Assembly: GCA_948329525.1 (NCBI GenBank)
Contig: CAOJBM010000011.1
Location: 1-34,757 of the forward strand
Direction of reading: 5' to 3'
DNA length: 34,757 nt
From: an uncultured Mycoplasmatota bacterium
GTDB taxonomy: Bacteria > Bacillota_I > Bacilli_A > RF39 > UBA660
Shown: piece after piece, positions 8,104 through 15,171 of the stretch
How positions within the stretch are numbered: the first letter of the stretch is position 1
Layout of the letters: every line of letters begins with the position of its first letter
Translations under genes and position numbers: made by a program
Notes under the pieces: generated by a model
Database searches by the model: none
Told to the model about the DNA's origin: nothing
The model's input: the letters and a program-made list of their open reading frames with translations, nothing else

Positions 8104-9354
8104 TTACATATGCATATTTAGATAATCAATTAAATTATTGATATCTATTGTTTCTTCTTCTTTTGTTTTATTATCTTTAATCGTTATCTCATTATTTGTT
8201 AATTTCTCGTCATTTAAAATAATTAAGTATTTTGAGTTATAACGATCAACACTTTTAAATTGGGCCTTTAAACTTCTATTTAGCAAGTCATTTTCTACAA
8301 TATAACCATTTAATCTTAAGTCTTGAGCAAGATATGCTGCTGTTTCTTTTTCAGACTCTGAAACATAAAGTAGATAAACATCAATGGAGTCATTAATAGG
8401 AATATTGATATTGTTTTCTTCCATAGCAAGTATTGTTCTATCATATCCCATCGCAAATCCAACTGCAGGAATGCTAGGTCCACCTAATGTTTCCACTAAA
8501 CCATTATAGCGTCCTCCGCCTCCTAAGGCATAAGAATTATCTAACACTACTTCAAAAACTGTGTGATTATAGTAGTCTAGTCCTCTTACTAACATCGTAT
8601 CGATTTCATAGTTAATATCCATTAAGTCTAATAATTCTTGTAGTTTAGCAAATCTTTCACTACTTTCTTTATTTAAGTAATCGATTGTTTTAGGAGCATT
8701 TTTAATAATTTCGCTATCTCCATCAACTTTACAATCTAATATTCTTAAGGGATTTTTTTCTAATCTATTTTTACAATCTTCACATAACTCGTTAATATGT
8801 GGTTTAAAATAGTTTACTAATTCTTCTTTGTATTTTAATCTTGATTCATTATCACCTAAGGAATTTAATTTAATGGTAATATTTTCTAAACCAAGTAATT
8901 TATATGCGTTATAGGCAAGGCTTATACATTCAGCGTCAGATAAAACATCGTTAGATCCAAAACACTCAAATCCCCATTGCGTAAATTCCCTATTTCTCCC
9001 CGTTTGTGGTCGTTCATAACGATACATTTTCTCGTTATAGAAAACTTTAACTGGTTCTGACATATTACCATACAACTTATTTTCGATAAACAATCTAACT
9101 ACTCCTGCTGTGCCTTCTGGTCTTAAAGTTAAGTTTCTATCCCCTCTGTCTTTAAAATCATAGGTTTCTTTTTGAACCATGTCAGTTGCTTCGCCAACAC
9201 CACGATGAAATAATTCTGACGACTCAAATACTGGTGTTTCAATATAAGTATAGTTATATTTTTCGCATAAAGTAGCAAGTATTTCATTAACATATTGTCT
9301 TTTTTTGGCATTATCACCATAAATATCATAAGTTCCTTTTTGTTTTGTTATCAT
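8104..9354 (-). CDS. hisS: histidine-tRNA ligase
   Basis: HisRS charges tRNA(His) and is the first gene behind the T-box leader. The 416-aa product has motif 2 MYRYERPQTGRNREFTQ, the histidine-A motif LVRGLDYYNHTVFE, the glycine-rich GGGGRYNGLVE, motif 3 GFAMGYDR and the C-terminal anticodon-binding domain. The start at 9354 (MITKQKGTYDIYG) has AAAGGAG 10 bases upstream. The frame extends upstream through the T-box terminator to 9450, which cannot be coding. It lies 12 bases before the archaeal-type aspS; hisS next to an aspS is a common Bacilli pairing. Confidence 0.97.
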   Translation of the reverse strand: MITKQKGTYDIYGDNAKKRQYVNEILATLCEKYNYTYIETPVFESSELFHRGVGEATDMVQKETYDFKDRGDRNLTLRPEGTAGVVRLFIENKLYGNMSEPVKVFYNEKMYRYERPQTGRNREFTQWGFECFGSNDVLSDAECISLAYNAYKLLGLENITIKLNSLGDNESRLKYKEELVNYFKPHINELCEDCKNRLEKNPLRILDCKVDGDSEIIKNAPKTIDYLNKESSERFAKLQELLDLMDINYEIDTMLVRGLDYYNHTVFEVVLDNSYALGGGGRYNGLVETLGGPSIPAVGFAMGYDRTILAMEENNINIPINDSIDVYLLYVSESEKETAAYLAQDLRLNGYIVENDLLNRSLKAQFKSVDRYNSKYLIILNDEKLTNNEITIKDNKTKEEETIDINNLIDYLNMHM

Positions 9355-9372
9355 TTTTCTTATCTCCTTTAC

Positions 9373-9436
9373 AAAAAAAGACCTAATAATGTAAGGACGA
9401 ACAATTAGTCCGCGGTGCCACCTTACTTTACTAGGT
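9373..9436 (-). terminator. T-box intrinsic terminator
   Basis: The segment ACCUAGUAA (9436-9428) pairs with UUAUUAGGU (9389-9381), with one G-U pair, followed by a U7 tract (9379-9373). The pairing encloses the antiterminator helix GUAAGG/CCUUAC rather than competing for its strands. Confidence 0.7.
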
Positions 9437-9585
9437 ACTCTCAAGTTCACATTTTAACGCTTTTATGTCTGCGTTTCTAATAAATGAAAGTTGTTTTTCA
9501 TATATTCTCTTATTAGGTCTTTTCAGCTATTAACCCTCTCTTATAAATATTTAAATATATTACTCGTCTTTCAAATAGAAAATCT
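9373..9585 (-). promoter_or_regulatory. T-box riboswitch leader, probably tRNA(Asn)-sensing
   Basis: The leader carries the T-box core AGGTGGCACCGCGG (9423-9410), the stem I motifs GACGAGTA (9568-9561) and AGAGAG, and the GCTG loop (9527-9524). The antiterminator folds as GUAAGG (9426-9421), bulge UGGCACC, helix GCGGAC/GUUCGU, and CCUUAC (9396-9391). The specifier-side strand between stem I helices is GAAAAACAA (9499-9491). Counting from the conserved GAA gives AAC (Asn) at 9495-9493. The acceptor bulge UGGC requires a tRNA with discriminator G73. That fits Asn and excludes His (C73). It should raise operon expression when uncharged tRNA(Asn) accumulates. Counting from the lower helix would give ACA (Thr), which the bulge disfavours. 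Confidence 0.88.
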
Positions 9586-9591
9586 ACTTGT

Positions 9592-9620
9592 ATTTTACTC
9601 ATTTTTTGCTAGTTAGTCAA
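9592..9620 (-). promoter_or_regulatory. sigma-A promoter of the tRNA-charging operon
   Basis: The -35 box TTGACT (9620-9615) and -10 box TAAAAT (9597-9592) are separated by 17 bases. Transcription should begin near 9585, immediately before stem I of the T-box. Confidence 0.85.
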
Positions 9621-9754
9621 CCCACTATCACTCATTTTACACATTTTGTATAAATATTGTTAGATATATCCTATAATTTAATATCATTCAAGGAAAAAGA
9701 CCATAATAAAAGAGCTTAATCTAATTATGCCTTTTAACTGTAAACTAGTAAATA

Positions 9755-10480
9755 TTATACTATTTGTTCTAAAAAATCTTTACTCTTCAAATACAATCCA
9801 GTATATCTTTCATAATACTTTGTTAAAAAGTAATTAACTTGCTCAATATTTTCAACTTTTATATTAAGACTAGTAATAGTTTTAATATCAACTAAATAAT
9901 ACATTCTAAGAAGTTTAATTATTGTTAGTGGTACTATCCTTTCACCTCGATAACAATTTTTACAAACATATCCACCTTGATCAGGATCAACTGTCACAAT
10001 ATCTTTTTTATTACCACAATTAATACAAGAATTTAAATTAAGGGATATGCCTAAATAATCTAAATATTTAATTTCTAAGATATTGGATAATACTATTGGC
10101 TCTAATCCTTCATTTAGTTTCTTTACTATTTCTATATACAAAGCAAAAATATTATCTTCAGAATTTTGCTTAAACACCTGCGTTGATAATTCCGTAACAT
10201 AACTCATATATCCAATAAGTTTTAAATCCTTTTTAATATTAGAAAGCGAATTAATTATATCAACTTCTTTTAAAAGTGATAACTTATCTTTTTTATAATA
10301 CACATGAAAATAAGCATAAGTAAATTTAGTAGTAACAGCACGTAAGCGACTTTTCATACTTTTAGCACCCTTTGCTATTACTCCAATAATCCCATGCTCT
10401 TTCGTAAAAATATTAATAATTTTGGAAGTATCCCCATAAGCTACTTCACTTATAATAATTCCTTCTACTTTCTCAATCAT
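9755..10480 (-). CDS. recO: DNA repair protein RecO
   Basis: RecO helps load RecA by displacing SSB in the RecFOR pathway and anneals single strands. The 241-aa protein has the N-terminal OB fold (VEGIIISEVAYGDTSKIINIFTKEHG) and a four-cysteine zinc module of the CxxC...CxxC type (CINCGN, then YVCKNC) near residues 150-172. It is the last gene of the rpsU-recO block and follows the yqzL-like gene by 7 bases, as in Bacillus. About 130 bases separate it from the next promoter. A weak TAAAAG/CTTTTA hairpin there is not a convincing terminator. Confidence 0.95.
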   Translation of the reverse strand: MIEKVEGIIISEVAYGDTSKIINIFTKEHGIIGVIAKGAKSMKSRLRAVTTKFTYAYFHVYYKKDKLSLLKEVDIINSLSNIKKDLKLIGYMSYVTELSTQVFKQNSEDNIFALYIEIVKKLNEGLEPIVLSNILEIKYLDYLGISLNLNSCINCGNKKDIVTVDPDQGGYVCKNCYRGERIVPLTIIKLLRMYYLVDIKTITSLNIKVENIEQVNYFLTKYYERYTGLYLKSKDFLEQIV

Positions 10481-10487
10481 ACTTCTA

Positions 10488-10568
10488 CTACTTTCTTTTT
10501 TTATATTCTAAATAGTATTCTATTTTACCTGTTTTTTTAAACATTTCCCAAGCTGTTTTTTTATCCAT
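10488..10568 (-). CDS. yqzL: YqzL-like micro-protein (26 aa)
   Basis: The 26-aa frame MDKKTAWEMFKKTGKIEYY, followed by LEYKKRK, lies between era and recO, exactly where Bacillus subtilis has yqzL. AWxxFxxTGxxxYYLxY is the recognisable YqzL pattern (AWE.F..TG.I..YL.Y). It is shorter than the 47-aa Bacillus protein and ends just after the conserved part. AGAGGA lies 13 bases before the ATG, which is a long spacing. Its function is unknown in any organism, as far as I know. Confidence 0.8.
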   Translation of the reverse strand: MDKKTAWEMFKKTGKIEYYLEYKKRK

Positions 10569-10619
10569 AATTTTAACCCATTCCTCTCTTAATATTATAA
10601 TGGGCTAAAAAATTATTTT

Positions 10620-11504
10620 TTATTCAAAATCCTTAAAACCTAATTCACTAATATATTTTTCTTTATCTCGCCAATTCTTAATAGTCTTAACATAAAGTTC
10701 TAAAAAAACTTTCTTTCCTAATAATTTTTCAATATCTTTTCTGGCTTCTGTTCCTACCTCTTTTAATAAATCACCATTTTTCCCAATAACTATTTTTTTT
10801 ATTGGGTCTCTATCAACAATAATTTCAACAACAATTTCAATAATACTTCCTTTATCTTCATAAGAAGTTGTTAAACAAGTTATACTATGTGGTACTTCTT
10901 CTTTCGTTTTACGTAAAAGTTTTTCTCTTACAAATTCACTTATCATAAAATATTTACTACTACTTGTTTTCGTTTCTTCATCAAAATATCTTATATCATC
11001 AGTTAAATACTTTTTAACTACTTCTAGTAAATGTTCTGTGTTATCTTCTAACATTGCTGATATTGGAATAATCTCCGCAAAAGGAAAGATATCCTTATAT
11101 TCTGTAATTCTTTTTAAAATTTCTTCATTAGTTAATTTATCTATCTTATTTAAAACAAGCATTACTGGTACTTCCGAGTTTTTTAAAGAATCTAGGATAA
11201 ATTTATCTCCTTTGCCATAACCTTCATAGGCATCAGCTAAAAACAAAATTACATCAATATCTTTTGTTAAACTATGAGCTTGTTTATTTAAAACTTTTCC
11301 TAATTTATTAATTGGCTTATGTATTCCTGGAGTATCAATAAAAACTATTTGAGTATCTATATCATTATAAATTCCTTGAATAATATTTCTTGTTGTCCCT
11401 GCTTTATCCGAAGTTATTGCTATATGGTCATTTACAATCTTATTTAAAAGGGTACTTTTTCCAACATTAGGACGCCCTATTATACTTACAAAACCGCTTC
11501 GCAT
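10620..11504 (-). CDS. era: GTPase Era
   Basis: Era is the essential GTPase that binds the 3' end of 16S rRNA during 30S maturation. The 294-aa product shows G1 GRPNVGKS, G2 TTR, G3 DTPG, G4 NKID and G5 ISA, followed by a KH domain (IVIGKNGDLLKEVG) and the usual ending KNWRDKEKYISELGF. The start at 11504 (MRSGFVSIIG) overlaps the dgkA stop as TAATG, with AGGA shortly upstream. A longer frame to 11600 only reads dgkA out of frame. YbeY and Era in the same operon are both 16S-maturation factors. Confidence 0.96.
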   Translation of the reverse strand: MRSGFVSIIGRPNVGKSTLLNKIVNDHIAITSDKAGTTRNIIQGIYNDIDTQIVFIDTPGIHKPINKLGKVLNKQAHSLTKDIDVILFLADAYEGYGKGDKFILDSLKNSEVPVMLVLNKIDKLTNEEILKRITEYKDIFPFAEIIPISAMLEDNTEHLLEVVKKYLTDDIRYFDEETKTSSSKYFMISEFVREKLLRKTKEEVPHSITCLTTSYEDKGSIIEIVVEIIVDRDPIKKIVIGKNGDLLKEVGTEARKDIEKLLGKKVFLELYVKTIKNWRDKEKYISELGFKDFE

Positions 11505-11905
11505 TATAATCCTAAAAACTCCATTATATAAGGAACGTAAACAATAAGACCAATAACTGCTGCCATCATAGCAAGGACAAATGTTGCAGCGCTTCCACAA
11601 TCTTTAGCAATTTTAGCTAAAGGATTAATTTCCAGTGTTACTAAATCAACTACGGCCTCAATAGCAGTATTAATAAGTTCTGCAGCTAGTACCATGCCAA
11701 TTGCTAAAAAAGTAATTAACCATTCAAAAGCCGTAACATTAAAAATTATATTAATAATAATAACTAAAGTAGTAACTATCAAATGAATAAACATACTCTG
11801 CTCATATTTATAAGCATATTTTAAGCCTTCAATTGAATAACCAAAACTTTTTTTAAATCTTTCTATTCCTCTTGTTTTTATTTTATCTCTTGATATTTTC
11901 TCCAT
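11504..11905 (-). CDS. dgkA: undecaprenol/diacylglycerol kinase family protein
   Basis: This is a small integral membrane kinase of the DgkA family. In Gram-positive bacteria it phosphorylates undecaprenol for cell-wall lipid carrier recycling. The 133-aa protein has three hydrophobic helices and the signature AAELINTAIEAVVDL, containing the ENTAIE/VD-type catalytic and metal-binding core, plus KDCGSAATFVL. It overlaps the end of ybeY by 23 bases. AGGAG lies 10 bases before its ATG inside ybeY, supporting this start. Confidence 0.92.
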   Translation of the reverse strand: MEKISRDKIKTRGIERFKKSFGYSIEGLKYAYKYEQSMFIHLIVTTLVIIINIIFNVTAFEWLITFLAIGMVLAAELINTAIEAVVDLVTLEINPLAKIAKDCGSAATFVLAMMAAVIGLIVYVPYIMEFLGL

Positions 11906-12323
11906 CTAAAATCAACTCCTGTAATGCAAACATCTTTTCTTCATCGGCCTTTTCCATATGGTCATATCCTAATAAATGTAATAGTCCATGAACTGTTAAA
12001 AAAGATAATTCTCTTTTTTCACTATGACCATACTCTATGGCTTGCTCAAGCATTCTGGGGATACATATATATATATCACCCAAAACTCTTATATTATTAT
12101 ACAAAATTTCTTCATTATCTTCAAATGCAAATGATATAACATCTGTTACTTTATCAATATTACGACATTCTCTATTAATTTTCTTAATTTCTTCTTCAGA
12201 AACAAATATTATTGAAAAAAGAGCATTTTCGACCTTTTCATGTTTTAATGTTGCTTCTATAACACCATTTAAGTAGTCATAATCCTTAAAAAGTTCATTA
12301 TCATTAATCTCATAGCTATTCAT
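11883..12323 (-). CDS. ybeY: endoribonuclease YbeY
   Basis: YbeY is a zinc endoribonuclease acting in 16S rRNA 3' processing and ribosome quality control. The 146-aa protein contains the metal site HGLLHLLGYDH (three His) and the conserved INRECRNIDKVTDVISFAF, matching the family N-R-x-x-D-x-x-T-D-V-L-S-F-P segment. The start at 12323 (MNSYEINDN) overlaps the VanZ-like stop as TGATG and has GGTGG upstream; the frame extends further to 12389 without family support. Confidence 0.94.
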   Translation of the reverse strand: MNSYEINDNELFKDYDYLNGVIEATLKHEKVENALFSIIFVSEEEIKKINRECRNIDKVTDVISFAFEDNEEILYNNIRVLGDIYICIPRMLEQAIEYGHSEKRELSFLTVHGLLHLLGYDHMEKADEEKMFALQELILDGENIKR

Positions 12324-12937
12324 CAAATAACCACCCAACCTAAGATTCTTGCAAGATAAAAGATGATAATAATTGTTAAAATAAGACAAATAGTATTATA
12401 AAAAGCATCTCGTTTTAAAAATTTTGGTAAATGATTTTTTATAGCTGACAAGGCAATAAATAAAAGAAAACCTATTATGGACCCAACAACATTTAATAAA
12501 ACATCATCAATATCAAAAGCCCTTCCAATTTTATACTGGACTACTTCAATAGTAAAACTAATAATTGCTGTGGCTATTAAAATATGACTAGCTTTTTTAG
12601 CATTAACATAACGTGAAACAAAGAACCCAAAAGGAATAAATAAAACAATATTACCAATTACGTTATAATAAAACAATTCCGATTGCAAGTTATATCTTAA
12701 AATTTCTCTAAAAGGCATTAAATTAATTCCTGAAGAAGCACCTTCTGTATTAGTTAGCAAACGATATAAAATCAAGGCATAGACTAAAAACAAAAGATTT
12801 AAAAATTCTTCATAGAAAACTATTTTCTCATGATTATCAATCAAATGTAATATTCTAACACTTGCTAAAACTACTACAAAAATAGTTAACATTGGCCATG
12901 AATCATACAAAACATTAGTTATCGCTCTTACTATCAT
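12323..12937 (-). CDS. VanZ-family membrane protein
   Basis: The 204-aa protein has about five hydrophobic helices and the VanZ-family pattern: INLMPFREI, then NVIGNIVLFIPFGFFVSRY, EVVQYKIGRAFDIDDVLLNVVGSIIGF. The family is named for a teicoplanin-resistance accessory gene, but most members have no known function and sit in the membrane. In Bacillus this slot holds phoH (and pgpH); here the VanZ-like gene is directly joined to ybeY by a one-base overlap. Function in envelope stress or cell-wall-drug tolerance would be a guess. Confidence 0.85.
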   Translation of the reverse strand: MIVRAITNVLYDSWPMLTIFVVVLASVRILHLIDNHEKIVFYEEFLNLLFLVYALILYRLLTNTEGASSGINLMPFREILRYNLQSELFYYNVIGNIVLFIPFGFFVSRYVNAKKASHILIATAIISFTIEVVQYKIGRAFDIDDVLLNVVGSIIGFLLFIALSAIKNHLPKFLKRDAFYNTICLILTIIIIFYLARILGWVVI

Positions 12938-12958
12938 TTAAAAACCTTCTTACTCTAT

Positions 12959-14131
12959 TTATTCTGTTATCTCTTCTTCTATTTGTTCAATAGTGTACTC
13001 TTGAACTTCAGCAATGTTTTCAAGAGCAACGACAAATACATCTATATCTATAATACTATCATTTTGACTCTTTTTCAAAACTTTTTTTGTAACTATTTCA
13101 TAATCACTTTTTAATAACGTTTTCATTTTACTGTTTACTTCATCTTCAACTAACTTATTTAATTCATCTTCTGTGTATTCTTTTGTTTCTGTTTTTACTT
13201 CATAATCTGTTGTAAAATATAGCGAATTACCTAAAATACTTAATATTTTTTTCTCCTCACTAACATAATTATTTAGTCTTGGTTTAAAAATAAGATAACT
13301 ATCATCTTTCCTTTTGAAAGACATATTAAACCTTTTCGCACCTGTTTTAATATTTTCTTTATAAGTAGAAGGAACCTTAATATTAACAGTATACCAAGTA
13401 TTGGCGATTACTTTACCTTCAGCACAAACATTATTTTTTACTTCTTCATTAAATTTAATTGCTCCGCTTACTAAAATATCACCTTTTTTTACGTTCATAT
13501 TGTTAGAGATCAAAGCATCTCCCTTACTTATATTAAAACTTTTTACTAAACCATCCTTTGTTGCTACTAAGTTACAATACTTGTTATTTTCTTGCTTTTC
13601 ATTGATAATTCGTTCTTCAACTCGAATAATGTATTTCATACCTACATTTTCAATACTCAACCACTCTATTTGGTCTTTGTTATTTAAAACTATCTCATTT
13701 TTAATTTTTTCTAAAGTATTAAAATCTTTTTTTATGGTATACTTTTTTATATTATAATCTTTTAAATCACGAAGAATTAATTCTCTTATTAATGGATTAG
13801 TATGAATCACTTTTACTTCTAAGATAATTCTTGATAAAAGAAAACTAAGAACTATAAAAATAATAATGGTTAAATAATAAATTTTCATTTTTTTAAATTT
13901 ATCTTTGTAACCATAAATATTGTAATGTTTAATTATGTTACATTTATAGTACTTTTTTATTTTTTTATAATCAGCATAAGTTATTTTTATAAGAATTTTT
14001 GTCTTTTCATAATCTATTTCATAGATATTTATATTCATCCTATTTAAGCTTTGTATTAGAGATATATTGTTGTTTGTTTTAATTGCTACTTTAACAAAAT
14101 GGGTATATACTTCTTTTAAAGAATCATTCAT
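12959..14131 (-). CDS. yqfD: sporulation protein YqfD
   Basis: YqfD-family proteins are made in the mother cell of endospore formers under sigma-E. The 390-aa protein starts with a cytoplasmic part, has one strong membrane helix near residues 80-102 (MKIYYLTIIIFIVLSFLLSR) and a large outer domain with the family segment KDGLVKSFNISKGDALI...KKGDILVSGAI. It ends with an acidic, lysine-rich tail. It overlaps yqfC by 8 bases, as the pair does elsewhere. Its presence says the lineage sporulates or recently did. Confidence 0.88.
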   Translation of the reverse strand: MNDSLKEVYTHFVKVAIKTNNNISLIQSLNRMNINIYEIDYEKTKILIKITYADYKKIKKYYKCNIIKHYNIYGYKDKFKKMKIYYLTIIIFIVLSFLLSRIILEVKVIHTNPLIRELILRDLKDYNIKKYTIKKDFNTLEKIKNEIVLNNKDQIEWLSIENVGMKYIIRVEERIINEKQENNKYCNLVATKDGLVKSFNISKGDALISNNMNVKKGDILVSGAIKFNEEVKNNVCAEGKVIANTWYTVNIKVPSTYKENIKTGAKRFNMSFKRKDDSYLIFKPRLNNYVSEEKKILSILGNSLYFTTDYEVKTETKEYTEDELNKLVEDEVNSKMKTLLKSDYEIVTKKVLKKSQNDSIIDIDVFVVALENIAEVQEYTIEQIEEEITE

Positions 14132-14369
14132 ATTCTTTTAGAATTATACTGTTAACTTTGCCACTAATTAAGATTTCTTCTTTGAGCATTTTTTTTATTT
14201 TGAAGTTAGTTCCTTTAATATTTATAATTTTATCTCTTAGTGATAACTCAACTTCGTTTTCATCTAAAACAAATATTTTTTTATAGTTATAGACGTATAA
14301 ACCTTTTTCAAAAATATTAATGGTAAAATTATTTTCTTTCTTTAAGATTCTATTAATATTATCAAACAA
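14124..14369 (-). CDS. yqfC: sporulation protein YqfC (YabP family)
   Basis: The 81-aa protein is of the YabP/YqfC spore family: a short beta-rich sequence with NYKKIFVLDENEVELSLRDKIINIKGTNFKI and a C-terminal GKVNSIILKE. The start is a TTG at 14369 (encoding MFDNIN) with AGGTGA 6 bases upstream. It is followed directly by yqfD. A terminator separates it from yqeY, so it should have its own promoter in 14370-14411, where I see no convincing sigma-A boxes. Sigma-E control would be expected from the family. Confidence 0.85.
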   Translation of the reverse strand: MFDNINRILKKENNFTINIFEKGLYVYNYKKIFVLDENEVELSLRDKIINIKGTNFKIKKMLKEEILISGKVNSIILKEYE

Positions 14370-14411
14370 AATATATCACCTATAAAAGTATATTCGTGGA
14401 TACTGCTTATT

Positions 14412-14439
14412 AAAACAAAAAATTAAGCCTTAGCTTAAT
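14412..14439 (-). terminator. intrinsic terminator after yqeY
   Basis: ATTAAGC (14439-14433) pairs with GCTTAAT (14428-14422) followed by T-rich sequence. The yqeY stop codon lies at the end of the stem and start of the loop, so the hairpin begins inside the coding sequence. Confidence 0.8.
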
Positions 14440-14873
14440 CTTTCTCTAATTTTACTACTTACTAGTTTCATATCTGCCTTTGTCCCTAATTTAGCACTAG
14501 CTGTTTTCATAACTACCCCTAAGTCTTTTACAGATTCAGGTTTTAGTTCTGCAAATATTATATCTAATTCCTTATTTATTTCATCTTCAGTCAATTCTTC
14601 TGGTAAATAAACACTTAAAATAGCAATTTCTTGATTTAAGTTTTCTACTAAATCATCTTTACCATAACGCACATACTCTTCTATACTTTCTTTTCTTGTT
14701 TTGACTTGTTTTTTCGTAACTTGAATTACTTCTTCATCAGATAAATCGTGTTTCTTAGTAATTTTTTCCATTTGCAAAGCACTTTTTAGCATACGAAGAG
14801 TATCAAGTCTAATTTTATCCTTATTTTTCATTGCTGTTATTACATCAGAATTAACTTTTTCAACTAAACTCAT
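14430..14873 (-). CDS. yqeY: GatB/YqeY domain protein
   Basis: This stand-alone YqeY protein is homologous to the tRNA-binding tail of GatB. It is 147 aa long, helical, and shows the family core LRMLKSALQMEKI, EVIQVTKKQVKTRKESIEEY, LPEELTEDEI and DLGVVMKTASAKLGTKADMKLVSSKIRERL. Its precise role is unknown; a tRNA-related one is assumed. It is co-transcribed with rpsU (11-base gap), the usual arrangement, and has AGGTGA before its ATG. Confidence 0.93.
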   Translation of the reverse strand: MSLVEKVNSDVITAMKNKDKIRLDTLRMLKSALQMEKITKKHDLSDEEVIQVTKKQVKTRKESIEEYVRYGKDDLVENLNQEIAILSVYLPEELTEDEINKELDIIFAELKPESVKDLGVVMKTASAKLGTKADMKLVSSKIRERLS

Positions 14874-14884
14874 TTTATCACCTA

Positions 14885-15070
14885 TTAATCTCTATGACGT
14901 TTCTTCGAATTTCTAATCATTTCTTTTTTAGCTTCTCTTCTTTTTACCCCTGGTTTTTCATAGTGTTTTCTCTTTTTTAATTCTGAAGGGACACCACTTC
15001 TTGCAACTTTTACTTTAAACTTCCTTAAAGCACCATCGACATTTCCATTAGTTACAACTACTTTTGTCAT
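14885..15070 (-). CDS. rpsU: 30S ribosomal protein S21
   Basis: S21 is a small basic protein of the 30S subunit near the anti-Shine-Dalgarno region. The 61-aa sequence has GALRKFKVKVARSGVPSELKKRKHYEKPGVKRREAK, which is fully characteristic. GGGAGG lies upstream of the ATG, and a strong sigma-A promoter at 15101-15129 drives it with yqeY. Confidence 0.97.
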   Translation of the reverse strand: MTKVVVTNGNVDGALRKFKVKVARSGVPSELKKRKHYEKPGVKRREAKKEMIRNSKKRHRD

Positions 15071-15100
15071 TTTATATCCCTCCCTTCGTTACTACTAGTA

Positions 15101-15129
15101 ATTATAGCACCTAGTACTTTCTTTGACAA
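15101..15129 (-). promoter_or_regulatory. sigma-A promoter of rpsU-yqeY
   Basis: TTGTCA (15129-15124) and TATAAT (15106-15101) are 17 bases apart, with a TGC just before the -10. This is one of the best promoters in the window. Confidence 0.88.
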
Positions 15130-15142
15130 GTAAAGATTAACA

Positions 15143-15171
15143 AAAGAAAAAGTATAAATTATTACACTTTT
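15143..15171 (-). terminator. intrinsic terminator after the pentapeptide-like gene
   Basis: A 10-bp stem with one G-U pair (15171-15162 with 15157-15148) and a 4-base loop is followed by a T run. It overlaps the stop codon of the preceding gene. Confidence 0.8.

Noticed and set aside
9355-9450. Upstream extension of hisS
   Set aside because: It would translate the T-box antiterminator and terminator; a good SD precedes the ATG at 9354.
9492-9494. ACA (Thr) as the T-box specifier
   Set aside because: It is possible by counting from the lower helix, but tRNA(Thr) normally has A73, which does not match the UGGC bulge, and no Thr gene is in the operon.
9621-9754. A terminator after recO
   Set aside because: Only a 6-bp TAAAAG/CTTTTA pairing with an 18-base loop is present, which is too weak to call.
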